Assembly (NCBI RefSeq): GCF_963677565.1
Contig: NZ_OY781981.1
Coordinates: forward strand, 3,402,001 to 3,466,000
Reading direction: 5' to 3'
Origin: an uncultured Draconibacterium sp.
GTDB lineage: Bacteria; Bacteroidota; Bacteroidia; Bacteroidales; Prolixibacteraceae
DNA length: 64,000 bases
Positions 51,100 through 61,700 of this stretch are shown here, in pieces. Each line of letters opens with the position of its first letter. Within the stretch, counting starts at the first letter, position 1. The notes beneath the pieces are model-generated. The model did not search any database, was not told where the DNA came from, and saw only the letters and a list, made by a program, of their open reading frames with translations. The position numbers and the translations under genes were made by a program.

Positions 51100-51444
51100 A
51101 TGGCGAATGATTGGAAAGATAGATTAGGAGTAGTTTTTTCTACTAATCCAGATTTTAACTACGAAAATGAAGAAGAACAACAACAGGAAACCATACCTGC
51201 CAACCAGCAGGATTTGAGGGTTTTGCTGGATAGGAAAAAGCGCAAAGGAAAAGCTGTTACCCTGGTAACCGGATTTGTCGGCTCTGATGACGATTTAAAA
51301 GAGCTCGGAAAAAGACTAAAATCGAAATGTGGGGTAGGAGGCACGGTTAAAGATGGAGAAATAATGATTCAGGGCGATTTTTGTAAGCGTGTTATCGAGC
51401 TCTTAAAAGCTGATGGTTATAAAGTAAAACGATCGGGCGGCTGA
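51100..51444 (+). CDS. SUI1/eIF1-like translation initiation factor (YciH type)
   Basis: The 114-aa protein has the SUI1 fold in its second half: LRVLLDRKKRKGKAVTLVTG, then LKELGKRLKSKCGVGGTVK and GDFCKRVIELLKADGYKVK, which match bacterial YciH closely. YciH resembles eIF1 and helps discriminate start codons in vitro. The N terminus (about 1-40) is acidic and glutamine-rich and probably disordered. It overlaps closely with the membrane protein gene upstream (1-nt gap). Confidence 0.92.
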   Translation: MANDWKDRLGVVFSTNPDFNYENEEEQQQETIPANQQDLRVLLDRKKRKGKAVTLVTGFVGSDDDLKELGKRLKSKCGVGGTVKDGEIMIQGDFCKRVIELLKADGYKVKRSGG

Positions 51445-51591
51445 TCTCTATAATCCTTTTATTTATTCTCACCTCCATATCGTACGTAGTAATTTTTTAT
51501 AAATACATATTTAGTATTTAAATATGCTAGTGTAGTGTCTGAAAGTATATTTTGAAACACTGATGTGAAGTCATTCAAAAAGAACACAACC

Positions 51592-51621
51592 TTGTATCGT
51601 CTAAATATTTTTATACTTTTA
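51592..51621 (+). promoter_or_regulatory. Putative promoter of the ECF sigma operon
   Basis: TTG at 51592-51594 and TACTTTTA at 51614-51621 (7 of 8 positions of TAnnTTTG) are 19 nt apart, the normal spacing for Bacteroidota. It would give a leader of about 37 nt. The rest of 51445-51662 shows no gene. Confidence 0.5.
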
Positions 51622-51662
51622 CTATTGAGACTAAACAGACTATTAAACTAAACTTTGGTATT

Positions 51663-52253
51663 TTGGATAAACGTATAGATACAGAATACTGGCAATTGGT
51701 CTGGAATAAATTTAAGAGTGGCGATAAAATTGCCTTTAAAACCATTTACAACGAATTTAGTGATTCGCTGTTTTCATATGGAGCGAGAATCACTTCTGAC
51801 CGGGAACTCCTTAAAGATTCAATTCAAGATCTGTTTATTAATGTTTATAGCTATGGTTCAAATCTCAGAAATCCGGAACTTCTCGAATTTTACCTTTATA
51901 AAACACTTAAAAGGATTATTGTCAATAAATTAGTAGAAAAAAAACAGTTTTCTTCGATTCAGGAATCTCCTTCAGTATTTGATCTTAAATTTTCGATTGA
52001 AGATCAAAAATTTGGTGATGAAGAAGATCTGACAATTAAGGTACTTCAAAAAGAAATTTCAGACCTAAAACCATCAAAACGAGAGTTGTTATTCTTAAAA
52101 TTCAACAGCAACCTTACCTATGTTGAGATTGGTAAACTTTTAAACCTAAAACCGAATACTGTAAAAAAACAAGTTTATCGAATACTAAAACATTTACGTC
52201 GGAAAATTGGTGCTGAAATTGCTGTATTTTTCTCAATGTGTTATAGAACATAA
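51663..52253 (+). CDS. ECF-family RNA polymerase sigma factor
   Basis: The 196-aa protein has sigma-2 (FKTIYNEFSDSLFSYGARI...LLKDSIQDLFINVY) and sigma-4 (RELLFLKFNSNLTYVEIGKLLNLKPNTVKKQVYRILKHLR) domains. It begins with TTG at 51663; no ATG occurs early in the frame, and the sequence from there aligns with the family start. It heads a classic unit: sigma, FecR anti-sigma, SusC, SusD. A glycan signal passed through the SusC N-terminal domain to FecR would release the sigma factor and induce the locus. Confidence 0.9.
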   Translation: MDKRIDTEYWQLVWNKFKSGDKIAFKTIYNEFSDSLFSYGARITSDRELLKDSIQDLFINVYSYGSNLRNPELLEFYLYKTLKRIIVNKLVEKKQFSSIQESPSVFDLKFSIEDQKFGDEEDLTIKVLQKEISDLKPSKRELLFLKFNSNLTYVEIGKLLNLKPNTVKKQVYRILKHLRRKIGAEIAVFFSMCYRT

Positions 52254-52324
52254 AAAATACAAAATGTAAAACGTCCCCTTTTCCAAATTTCTCACTCTTA
52301 TAATTGTTTTAAACAACCTAGCTT

Positions 52325-53515
52325 ATGAACTTATATCATCAACTGATAGAGAATCCTCTATTCTTTAAGTGGATATATCATAATACTCCGGAAATTAATT
52401 CATACTGGGAACATTTTCTGAATGAACACCCTGATGATGCAACAGTTATTCGTGAATTTAAAGAAGGATTTGAGCGTCATCTTCAATATGATAAGCAGCA
52501 ACTTACTGAAAAAGAAAAGAAAGATCTGGCCTTAAGAATTCTGAAGGAATTAGAGCATGTTGACAATCGAAAAAAACAACGGAGAATTGTTCGTCTCACC
52601 ATGCGCTATGCAGCTATAGCTATCCTGTTTCTGATGGTAGGAAGTGCTGTAACATGGTTTTTGCTTGAGGATAAAATTTCAGACCGTTATGCACATTTCC
52701 CACCTCCACAAAATTTGAATATCCAGGATCCAACACTGATAATTGAGAATGAACAGGAAGTTGCTTTAAATAAAGGAAAATCGGAACTGGAATATTCTGA
52801 TGAAGGAAAAATTATTGTCGACAAACAACAAGTAATTGAAGACGACAATTCCGAAGCGGTAAAAATGAATACATTGGTAATTCCTTATGGAAATCATTCT
52901 ACAATTACATTATCCGATGGTACAAAAGTTTGGCTTAATGCAGGTAGCCGTTTGATGTATCCATCGAGGTTTGTTGATAAAAATCGCGAAGTTTTATTGA
53001 TTGGAGAGGCATTCTTTGAAGTTAGTAAAATGGAAGACAAGCCATTTATTGTACAAACTCCTGACATTGAAATAAAAGTACTAGGAACCCAGTTTAATGT
53101 ATCTGCTTATCCCGACGAAAATATTGCCCATGCCGTATTAACTGAAGGGAGCGTTGAAATAAGTCACAAAAACCAAGGGGTTTTTGATCGCGACATTGTA
53201 TTACGCCCAGGTCAGTTGGTTGCATATAATAAACAAAATTCTTCTACAAATATTTACGATGTAGAAACCGAATACTTTACCAGTTGGAAAGAAGGTTATC
53301 TAACCTTTACCAATAGCGACTTAAATCGTGTGGTAAAAAAACTCGAGCGCTATTATAACATCCACTTAAGGTATGCTGATCCGCTTGATGGATCCATGCG
53401 AATATCAGGAAAACTTGATATTACAAAAAGCCAGGATGTAATATTTGAGTACATGAATTCATTAACTAACTTAAACTTTGTGAAAATCAATGAAAGAAAT
53501 TACTTAATTAAATAA
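52325..53515 (+). CDS. FecR-family anti-sigma factor
   Basis: The 396-aa protein has a cytoplasmic N terminus (about 1-90), one membrane helix (AAIAILFLMVGSAVTWFLL), a periplasmic FecR domain (TITLSDGTKVWLNAGSRLMYP, then EAFFEVSKMEDKPFIVQT) and a C-terminal DUF4974 domain (YLTFTNSDLNRVVKKLERYYN). It holds the sigma factor until SusC signals. It lies 71 nt after the sigma gene, in the same direction. A hairpin follows its stop directly. Confidence 0.93.
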   Translation: MNLYHQLIENPLFFKWIYHNTPEINSYWEHFLNEHPDDATVIREFKEGFERHLQYDKQQLTEKEKKDLALRILKELEHVDNRKKQRRIVRLTMRYAAIAILFLMVGSAVTWFLLEDKISDRYAHFPPPQNLNIQDPTLIIENEQEVALNKGKSELEYSDEGKIIVDKQQVIEDDNSEAVKMNTLVIPYGNHSTITLSDGTKVWLNAGSRLMYPSRFVDKNREVLLIGEAFFEVSKMEDKPFIVQTPDIEIKVLGTQFNVSAYPDENIAHAVLTEGSVEISHKNQGVFDRDIVLRPGQLVAYNKQNSSTNIYDVETEYFTSWKEGYLTFTNSDLNRVVKKLERYYNIHLRYADPLDGSMRISGKLDITKSQDVIFEYMNSLTNLNFVKINERNYLIK

Positions 53516-53516
53516 A

Positions 53517-53546
53517 AACCGGTATATGCTGCAACATATACCGGTT
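53517..53546 (+). promoter_or_regulatory. 12-bp perfect hairpin between fecR and susC
   Basis: AACCGGTATATG (53517-53528) pairs perfectly with CATATACCGGTT (53535-53546) around a 6-nt loop. It starts 1 nt after the FecR stop and has no T tract. It may stabilise or process the mRNA between the low-level regulators and the abundant SusC/SusD, or act as an attenuator. Confidence 0.65.
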
Positions 53547-53595
53547 AAACCAATACCATCTTAACAATAGTATTAATCAAAAACATTGTAAACTT

Positions 53596-56500
53596 ATGAA
53601 AAAAAATTGGTTAAGCGATTCCCTTGACCCGGGGATCATCACGAAAATCTTTAGAGCTATGCGCCTAACTATTATTCTACTGCTCGGAATCATTTTTACG
53701 GCAAATGCCAATGATTCCTATTCTCAGGCTAAACGAATGGATGTTCAATTGCAAAACAGTACCATTACTGCTGCATTCGACTACATTGAACATAACAGCG
53801 AATTCATCTTTTTATATAAAGACGAAGACCTGGATTTGAACAAACCTGTAAATATTGACGTGGAAAATGCTAATATTGAAGAGATTTTAGCAGAATTACT
53901 TCAAGGTAGCGACCTAACGTACAATATTTACGACCGACAGGTTATTATTCGAAAAACGGATGGGCTAATTCTTGATGGCCTGCAAGACCAAAAAACCGTT
54001 ACAGGTGTAGTAACCGACCAGACCGGAGTGCCAATGCCGGGAGTAACTATTGTTGTACCAGGTACAACAATAGGTACTATTACTAACGATGACGGTTCTT
54101 TTACATTAGCAATTCCTGATGATACACAGGAACTACAAGTTTCTTTCGTTGGTATGGTAACCCAACTTGTTTCTATTGAAGGTAAAACAACTGTTGCTAT
54201 TTCCATGGAAGAAGAAAAAATTGGACTTGACGAAGTTGTTGTTGTTGGTTACGGAACCCAGATATCAAGACAAGTAACTGGTTCTGTTCAGCAGATGGAT
54301 GCAGACGAACTGGAAGATCTTCCTGTTGCTCAGGTAACTCAAAAACTTCAAGGTAAAATGGCCGGTGTTCAAATTAACCAGGCTTCAGGTACTCCAGGAG
54401 AAGGAATGAAAGTTAGAATTAGAGGGCAAGCTTCTATTAACTCCGGAAATGATCCACTTTATGTTGTTGACGGTTTCCCAATTGTTGGAGATATCAGCAA
54501 CATTAACCCGGATGAGATTGAAAATATTTCAGTATTGAAAGATGCTGCCTCAACTTCATTATACGGATCCAGGGCTGCTAATGGTGTTATCTTAATCACT
54601 ACCAAATCAGGTAAAGCAGGTCAGTCAACTATCAATTTTAATGCGTATTACGGATTTCAGGAAGTGCCACAAAAAGGTAGACCTGAAATGATGAACGCGA
54701 CAGAATTTGCCACCTGGCTAAAAGAAAGATATGAAGACGTAGGAGATACTCCTCCGGATTATCTGCAAAATCCTTCGCAATACGGAAAAGGAACTGATTG
54801 GTATGATTTTATGCTACAAAAAGCGCCGATACAAAATTATAACCTGACATTAACAAGCTCCAATGATAAAGTTAGGGCAACCGGAGTTTTAGGTTATTTT
54901 AAACAGGAAGGTGTTATGAAGAAATCTGATTATGAACGTTTTTCTTTCAGGTTGAATTCTGAATTCCAGGTAATTGAACCATTGAAAATAGGGATTAATA
55001 TTGCACCTACCTATTCAATTAGAAATACACCTAACTCGGATGGAGCGTTTTATACAGGTGGTATATTATATAATGCCATGTTGACAAATCCAATGGTTTC
55101 GCCTGTAAATGAAGATGGTACAATACCACTTCGTGCCGCATTTCCGGGTATTGGTTTCGGATCATTTCCAAATCCATACAGGGCCTTAGTTGATATTACA
55201 AACGAAACCAAAGATTTACGCTTATTGGCGAATGCTTTTGCTGAGTTCACTCCAATTGAGGGATTGACTTTAAAATCATCAGTAAACGTGGATATGGGAA
55301 GTACATATTTTCTTAATTTCCAGCCAACTACCACTTCTTTGCAATTTTGGGTAGCACCTCCCAGAAGTTCTCAATCGACAAGGCATAATACAACATATGC
55401 TACTTATTTGAATGAAAACCTGGCTACTTACAGTAAACAGTTTGGAGATCATTCTATTTCGGCTCTGGCTGGTTTTACCATTCAGCAATACAACTATAAC
55501 CGTGAACAAATTGTAGCTCAGGAGTTTTCTGATGACCGCATTATGGCCGTTCAAACTGCTGCAAGTATTTTAACCGGCGCAGGAAACACATCCACCAATA
55601 TTCAGGACTGGAGTCTTATTTCTTACCTGGCCAGAGTAAACTATAATTATCAGGGTAAATACCTTATTACTGCCGCTATTCGTCGAGATGGTTCATCAAG
55701 ATTTGGAGAAAACAATCGTTGGGGTAACTTCCCATCTGTTTCTGCGGGTTGGGTAATTTCTGACGAAGGATTCATGGCAGATATGGAGAAGCTTTCATTT
55801 ATGAAATTGAGAGCCAGTTATGGTGTTGTTGGTAATAATAACGTGGGTAACTATACACAGTATTCTAACGTTTCAATAACAAACAATGTAGTGTTTAACG
55901 GTGCCCAACATGGTGGAGCCGCTATTACCGGTATCCAAAATAAAGACCTTGGTTGGGAAACTACAAAACAAATTGATGTTGGTATTGATGTTGCATTATT
56001 CGATAACAGACTTTCGTTCACGTATGATTATTATACGAAAAGAACTACCGATCTGCTATATAATGTAGATGTTCCTCAGGAATCGGGTTTCTCAAATATT
56101 TCAGCAAACCTTGGAGAATTTAAATTTTGGGGACATGAAATCACCCTTGCTTCTAAAAACTTAGTTGGTGATTTAAAATGGGACACAGACTTTAATATTT
56201 CTTTTAACCGAAATGAAGCTGTTTCCTTAATACCTGGAGTAGATCGTTTGTACGCCGGTGGAGCTTACGGAACAATTACAATGCCGGGAGAACCAATTGG
56301 TCAGTTTTACGGAATGGACTGGATTGGAGTTTATGAAAATCAGGCTGATTTTGACAATTCTCCAGTTGCCAGCAGATCTGGTGTAGGAACAATTAAATTT
56401 CGAGATGTAAATGGTGACGGTGTTATTACAAACGGTGGAGATGATGACGACAGAACGATTATTGGTAATCCAACACCGGACTTTATTTACGGTCTGACCA

Positions 56501-56997
56501 ATACATTCTCATATAAAAACTTCGACTTGTCTGTTTTATGTTCCGGTTCATACGGAAACGATGTTTACGTAGTATTAGACCAGGGAGCAGCTAACCTTGA
56601 TGGAGTATTTAACGTTTATAAAGACGTTGTGAACAGATGGAGAAGTCCTGAAAATCCAGGTGAAGGAAGATATGGTGGAAGTTATTTAGGTGCATCAACC
56701 GGAGACGAACGTGACTGGGGAAGTGACAGATTTGTTGAAGATGGAAGCTACTTCGCAATCAAGAATATAACACTCGGTTATAATCTTCCTGTTGATAAAG
56801 TTAAATTCCTAAAGTCAGTAAGATTATATGGAAGTATTCAGCAAGTTGCCGTATTTACCAGCTATAGGGGTGTAAACCCAGAGGTAACCAATACAAATGG
56901 TGGTAGTACTAATACAAGTGCATTGCAACTTGGATTCGACTGGGGATCATATCCTGTTCCTAGAACCTATACTTTTGGTGTTAATATCGGTTTTTAA
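53596..56997 (+). CDS. SusC/RagA-family TonB-linked outer-membrane transporter with STN domain
   Basis: The 1133-aa protein imports oligosaccharides with its SusD partner. After a long N-terminal signal (MRLTIILLLGIIFTANA inside the first 45 residues) come an STN signalling domain (about 50-115, RMDVQLQNSTITAAFDYIE), a carboxypeptidase-like beta domain (TVTGVVTDQTGVPMPGVTIV), the TonB box region DEVVVVGYGTQ, a plug domain (VRIRGQASINSGNDPLYVVD; YGSRAANGVILITTKSG) and the beta-barrel. The STN domain fits signalling to the FecR/sigma pair upstream. The domain content is complete. Confidence 0.96.
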   Translation: MKKNWLSDSLDPGIITKIFRAMRLTIILLLGIIFTANANDSYSQAKRMDVQLQNSTITAAFDYIEHNSEFIFLYKDEDLDLNKPVNIDVENANIEEILAELLQGSDLTYNIYDRQVIIRKTDGLILDGLQDQKTVTGVVTDQTGVPMPGVTIVVPGTTIGTITNDDGSFTLAIPDDTQELQVSFVGMVTQLVSIEGKTTVAISMEEEKIGLDEVVVVGYGTQISRQVTGSVQQMDADELEDLPVAQVTQKLQGKMAGVQINQASGTPGEGMKVRIRGQASINSGNDPLYVVDGFPIVGDISNINPDEIENISVLKDAASTSLYGSRAANGVILITTKSGKAGQSTINFNAYYGFQEVPQKGRPEMMNATEFATWLKERYEDVGDTPPDYLQNPSQYGKGTDWYDFMLQKAPIQNYNLTLTSSNDKVRATGVLGYFKQEGVMKKSDYERFSFRLNSEFQVIEPLKIGINIAPTYSIRNTPNSDGAFYTGGILYNAMLTNPMVSPVNEDGTIPLRAAFPGIGFGSFPNPYRALVDITNETKDLRLLANAFAEFTPIEGLTLKSSVNVDMGSTYFLNFQPTTTSLQFWVAPPRSSQSTRHNTTYATYLNENLATYSKQFGDHSISALAGFTIQQYNYNREQIVAQEFSDDRIMAVQTAASILTGAGNTSTNIQDWSLISYLARVNYNYQGKYLITAAIRRDGSSRFGENNRWGNFPSVSAGWVISDEGFMADMEKLSFMKLRASYGVVGNNNVGNYTQYSNVSITNNVVFNGAQHGGAAITGIQNKDLGWETTKQIDVGIDVALFDNRLSFTYDYYTKRTTDLLYNVDVPQESGFSNISANLGEFKFWGHEITLASKNLVGDLKWDTDFNISFNRNEAVSLIPGVDRLYAGGAYGTITMPGEPIGQFYGMDWIGVYENQADFDNSPVASRSGVGTIKFRDVNGDGVITNGGDDDDRTIIGNPTPDFIYGLTNTFSYKNFDLSVLCSGSYGNDVYVVLDQGAANLDGVFNVYKDVVNRWRSPENPGEGRYGGSYLGASTGDERDWGSDRFVEDGSYFAIKNITLGYNLPVDKVKFLKSVRLYGSIQQVAVFTSYRGVNPEVTNTNGGSTNTSALQLGFDWGSYPVPRTYTFGVNIGF

Positions 56998-57040
56998 TCC
57001 ATACTTATATCTGATTTAAATCGATAATAAATAATCATTT

Positions 57041-58543
57041 ATGAAAGAAAAAAAATATATTATGAAATATTATATCATATTAATAGGATTAGCACTCTTC
57101 GCTCTAACTTCTTGCGAAGACCTGCTAAATGTTCCTTCAGAGACAGAGTTATCCTCTGGTTCATTTTTTCAAACGCAGGAAGATTTTGAAAAAGCAGTGA
57201 ATGGTGTTTATGAACCAATGAGAGGTTTTTTCCAAATAGGAGGAAACGGTGGAAGCGGGAATTTACTTATGGCAGAAATGCACTCAGATAATGCCCGGTA
57301 CACTTACAACCCGGACTTCAGGGCCACAATTGCTCAGGAAGATATTGCTGACTTTATTTACGATGCATCAAGTGGTGCAATTACTTCACGTTACAGAACC
57401 AATTACCTGATGATTGCAAGAGCAAACGAAATACTGGTGAGAATAGATGAAATGGATTTTGATCAGGCTGTAAAAGATAATATCAAAGGCCAAAGTTTGT
57501 TCTTCAGAGCATTATGTTATTTCGACCTGGTACAGTATTTTGGAGAAGTTCCTTTGCACCTTGAACCTTCTACTTCGTTTGATGATGTTGCTTTACCTTT
57601 ATCATCAGTAGATGAGGTGTATACACAGATAATCAGTGATGCTTCATCTGCCGCCAGTTTATTGCCCTCAAAGGCAAACCAGGATCCCGGAAGAGCATCT
57701 TCAGATGCTGCAAATGCTTTGCTTGGTAATGTTTACATTGTTCGCGAACAGTGGGGAGATGCAGAAACTGCTTTGAAGAAAGTGGCCGGATCATTACTTC
57801 CTGATTATGCCGATGTATTTAAACCTTCGAATAAAGGCAACTCTGAGCTTATTTTTGAAGCGCAGTATTCGCAGATGTCTGACCAGTTTGCCGGAGATTT
57901 TATGTACTGGATGTGGCCTATGCCTATTACAGATGCAGAGATTACAACGATTTATGAAGAGAATGGATTAACTCCTCCTGCTGAGATTCAGATACGATCA
58001 AATGGTGGTGTTAATATTCCGTCTCCTGATCTTATTGAAGCATATGAAGATGGTGATTTAAGAAAAGATGCAACCATCGGGTTTGGGATTGCAAATGGTG
58101 CAACAATGCCGTATGCACGAAAATACCTGCAACCTTGCGATAATTTCTTGAGAGAGGATGTAAACTTCCCGATTTATCGTTATTCTGAAGTATTATTGTT
58201 TTTAGCTGAAGCAATGCACAAACAAGGAAATAGCGGAGCAGCTCTTGATTATATTAACCAGGTTCGGGAAAGAGCAGGGCTTGCAGATTTGACTTCTATT
58301 TCTGATGCAGATATTCTTCAGGAAAGAAGAGTAGAACTGGCTTTGGAGGGTAAACGTTGGTTGGATTTGGTTCGCACAAATAACGTTCAATCAGTAATAA
58401 GTGCTTATGGCGATAGAATCAGAGCCAATCCACAGGATTATTATTTCCCTGCAGGAGTAGATCTTCGTAATTCTGCATTCCAGGATTTCAGCACTACTTT
58501 CCCACTTCCTGCAGCAGAAGCATTATTAAGTCCGCACTTTTAG
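57041..58543 (+). CDS. SusD/RagB-family nutrient-binding lipoprotein
   Basis: The 500-aa surface glycan-binding lipoprotein pairs with the SusC just upstream (43-nt gap). The lipobox is LFALTSCEDLLN. The SusD N-terminal region (TQEDFEKAVNGVYEPMR), the TPR-like middle (IKGQSLFFRALCYFDLVQYFGEVPL) and the C-terminal signature (INQVRERAGL; ERRVELALEGKRWLDLVRTN) are all in place. An alternative start at 57062 gives a tidier signal peptide (MKYYIILIGLALFAL). Confidence 0.96.
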   Translation: MKEKKYIMKYYIILIGLALFALTSCEDLLNVPSETELSSGSFFQTQEDFEKAVNGVYEPMRGFFQIGGNGGSGNLLMAEMHSDNARYTYNPDFRATIAQEDIADFIYDASSGAITSRYRTNYLMIARANEILVRIDEMDFDQAVKDNIKGQSLFFRALCYFDLVQYFGEVPLHLEPSTSFDDVALPLSSVDEVYTQIISDASSAASLLPSKANQDPGRASSDAANALLGNVYIVREQWGDAETALKKVAGSLLPDYADVFKPSNKGNSELIFEAQYSQMSDQFAGDFMYWMWPMPITDAEITTIYEENGLTPPAEIQIRSNGGVNIPSPDLIEAYEDGDLRKDATIGFGIANGATMPYARKYLQPCDNFLREDVNFPIYRYSEVLLFLAEAMHKQGNSGAALDYINQVRERAGLADLTSISDADILQERRVELALEGKRWLDLVRTNNVQSVISAYGDRIRANPQDYYFPAGVDLRNSAFQDFSTTFPLPAAEALLSPHF

Positions 58544-58597
58544 TAAGTACATAGTAAAAATGGATTTTATCCATTTACTTAATAAGTAAAACAGATT

Positions 58598-58632
58598 CCG
58601 TAACGATTAGTCAAAAGAACTAGTCGTTACGG
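58598..58632 (+). terminator. Hairpin after susD
   Basis: CCGTAACGATTAG (58598-58610) pairs with CTAGTCGTTACGG (58620-58632) at 12 of 13 positions around a 9-nt loop. No T tract follows, so it may be a partial terminator that lowers read-through into the GH106 gene. Confidence 0.55.
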
Positions 58633-58712
58633 ATCTTCTTCCATGCCAAAAATGATTGTTCTTTCACGAACGATTGTATTTTGTATTCTGTTTTCAAAAA
58701 TAGAGTGATAGC

Positions 58713-58720
58713 TACTTTTG
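58713..58720 (+). promoter_or_regulatory. Putative -7 element of the GH106 gene
   Basis: TACTTTTG is a perfect TAnnTTTG, 73 nt before the ATG. A TTTT lies 18 nt upstream at the -33 place but no TTG. It would let the rhamnosidase be expressed apart from susCD. Confidence 0.4.
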
Positions 58721-58793
58721 AATATTTTCAATCAATTCGAAATCTCAACAATTGATAGAGGCCTTCCTGTTAATATAATAAACACATTGTAAG

Positions 58794-61700
58794 ATGTTTG
58801 CAAAAAAATACAACCGGTATCCCCATTTTCTAACTTTGCTTTTTGTACTTGTACTTATTTCGCTTTTGGCTATTCAGTGTCAAAAAGAAGAAGTTCAGTT
58901 AACAGCAGATCTGGAAGAAGGATTTATAAGCCCCCCCAACGAAGCCCAACCCCGTGTTTGGTGGCACTGGATGAATGGGAACATAACAAAAGATGGAATA
59001 CAAAAAGATTTGGAATGGTTACATAAAATTGGTGTTGGTGGCTTCCAGAACTTTGATGCAGGATTGACAACGCCTAAAATTGTTGACAAACGCTTGGTTT
59101 ACATGACTCCCGAATGGAAAGATGCTTTCCGGTTTACAACTGAACTGGCCGATTCGCTTGGCCTGGAGATGGCCATTGCCGGATCGCCCGGATGGAGCGA
59201 AAGTGGTGGTCCGTGGGTAAACCCCGAAGAGGCCATGAAAAAAGTAGTTTGGAGTGAACTTCGTGTTGAAGGCGGTCAATCTTTCAGCGGAGAACTTCCT
59301 CATCCTCCAACTAAGTCAGGCACATTTCAGAATCTGAGTGCCGAAGGCCCGTTAGGTGCTATTGAAGACGAAATGGATCATCTTCCGGAATATTATCAGG
59401 ATATTTCTGTGATAGCTTATCGTATTCCGGAAAATGACTATACCATGCAAGAGTTACAGCCAAAAATTACTTCAAGTGGAGGGAATTTTAATTTGGCTCA
59501 ATTAACGGATGGAGACCTGGTAACATCCAGCGAACTTCCGTATAAAAACCCGGGAGAATACTCCTGGATTCAATTTGAATTTGAGGAATCAACAACAATA
59601 CAATCAATAACTATAGTAGCCGGAGAAGGTGGAAGACAGTTCGACTTTTTAGGAGGCGGGACATCCAGCCAATACCTTGAAGTAAGTAACGACGGGACAA
59701 ATTTTGAAAAGGTTATTGACATTCGTGGTGGAAGAGCAACTCAAAAAACATTGGCTTTTACGCCCGTAACAGGAAAATATTTCAGGGTTAATATAATCAC
59801 TCCCCAGCCATCAAGAGGACCAAACATTATGGCCATGATGGGATTGGGAGGTGGAAATCAGCCGGCACCAACCGGTACCGCAGTAATGGAAATAAAGTTG
59901 AATACCGGTGCCCGTGTTAACCGTTTTGAAGATAAAGCAGGCTTCGCAACCGCTACCGATCTGGATGAAGTACCAACACCGGAAGTGGCTAATCCGGTAA
60001 CAAAAAACGATATTATTGATTTAACCGCTCAAATGGCCGAAGACGGCACTTTAAACTGGGAAGTGCCGGAAGGAAAATGGAATATTATCCGCATGGGATT
60101 TTCGTTGACAGGCCGTGAAAATCACCCGGCATCGCCCGAAGCTACCGGTTTTGAGGTGGATAAGCTTAATCCGCAATATGTAAGAAACTATTTTAATAAT
60201 TATCTCGATCAGTACAAAAATGCCACTGGTGGACTGATGGGAGAGAAAGGATTACAGTATATTATTACGGACAGTTGGGAAGCCGGTACGCAAAACTGGA
60301 CAGATAACATGTTGGCGGAATTCAAAAATCGTCGTGGATATGATCTTCTTCCATGGCTACCGGCACTCACTGGAAAAGTGATTGAAAGCGCTAAAGCTAC
60401 TGATAAATTTTTGTGGGATTACAGGCGAACACTGGAAGAAATGGTAGCTGAATATCATTATGATGAATCTACAAAAATTCTTGCCGAACGTGGTATGGGG
60501 CGTTACTCGGAATCGCACGAAGGTGGTCGTGCATTAATCGCTGATGGAATGGAAGTAAAACGAACTTCTGCTGTTCCAATGAGTGCCACCTGGACACCCG
60601 GTGGTTTTGGAGGTCCCGGACCGGATGTGGCAATCCGGCATAAGGCCGATGTTCGTGAATCGGCTTCCGTTTCACATATTTATGGCCAGAAATACGTGGC
60701 AGCAGAATCGCTAACAGCAATAGGAACCGCGTGGGCATGGTCGCCACGACTGTTAAAACCGGTAGCCGATGCTGAGTTGGCAAGTGGACTAAATCGTTTT
60801 GTTATTCATACTTCGGTACATCAACCGGTTGACGATAAAATACCCGGGCTGGGACTGGGGCCATTCGGACAATGGTTTACCCGCCATGAAACTTGGGCGG
60901 ATCAAGCTGATGCCTGGATCTCATATCTCGCAAGAAGTTCGTACATGTTGCAACAAGGTAATTTTGTTGCAGACGTTGCCTATATGTATGGCGAAAGTCA
61001 TAACATTACAGAATTGTTTGGTCAGCAGTTACCTCAGGTTCCTGCTGGGTACGAGTACGATTTTGTTAATGCCGATGCCTTGTTAAACACCTTAAAAGTA
61101 GAAGGTGGAAAAATTACATCGCCGGGAGGTGCCGCCTACAAATTGTTGGTACTCGACAAAAGTACCGCAAATATGACCTTACCGGTATTGCAACGAATAA
61201 AAGATATGGCCAACGACGGAGCAGTGGTCTGTGGCCCAAAACCAATAGGAACACCAAGTTTGGTGGACGATGCCGCTCACTTCAAAATCCTGGCAGACGA
61301 ACTTTGGCCACTTGAAAATGGTGTAAATACCATTGGAAAAGGAAAGATTTACAATGGATACCCAATCTTAGAGGTGTTGGAAAAAGAACAGGTAGCTACA
61401 GATTTTTCATACACTAAACCTGCGGAAGACACAGAATTGCTGTATGTACATCGGCAAATGGGTGATGTAGATATTTATTGGATAAATAACCGAAAGGATC
61501 GCGATGAAGATGTTGAAGCCACATTCAGGGTTGAAGGAAAAGAAGCAGAGATTTGGCAACCTGAAACAGGAATGATAAAAAAAGCTTCTTATTCCATTGC
61601 AAGTGGCAGTACCACTATTCCGCTGCATCTTGCACCAAACGATGCTGTTTTTGTGATTTTTCGTAATAAGGCACAATCTGATTCGTATACTGCTCCTGAA

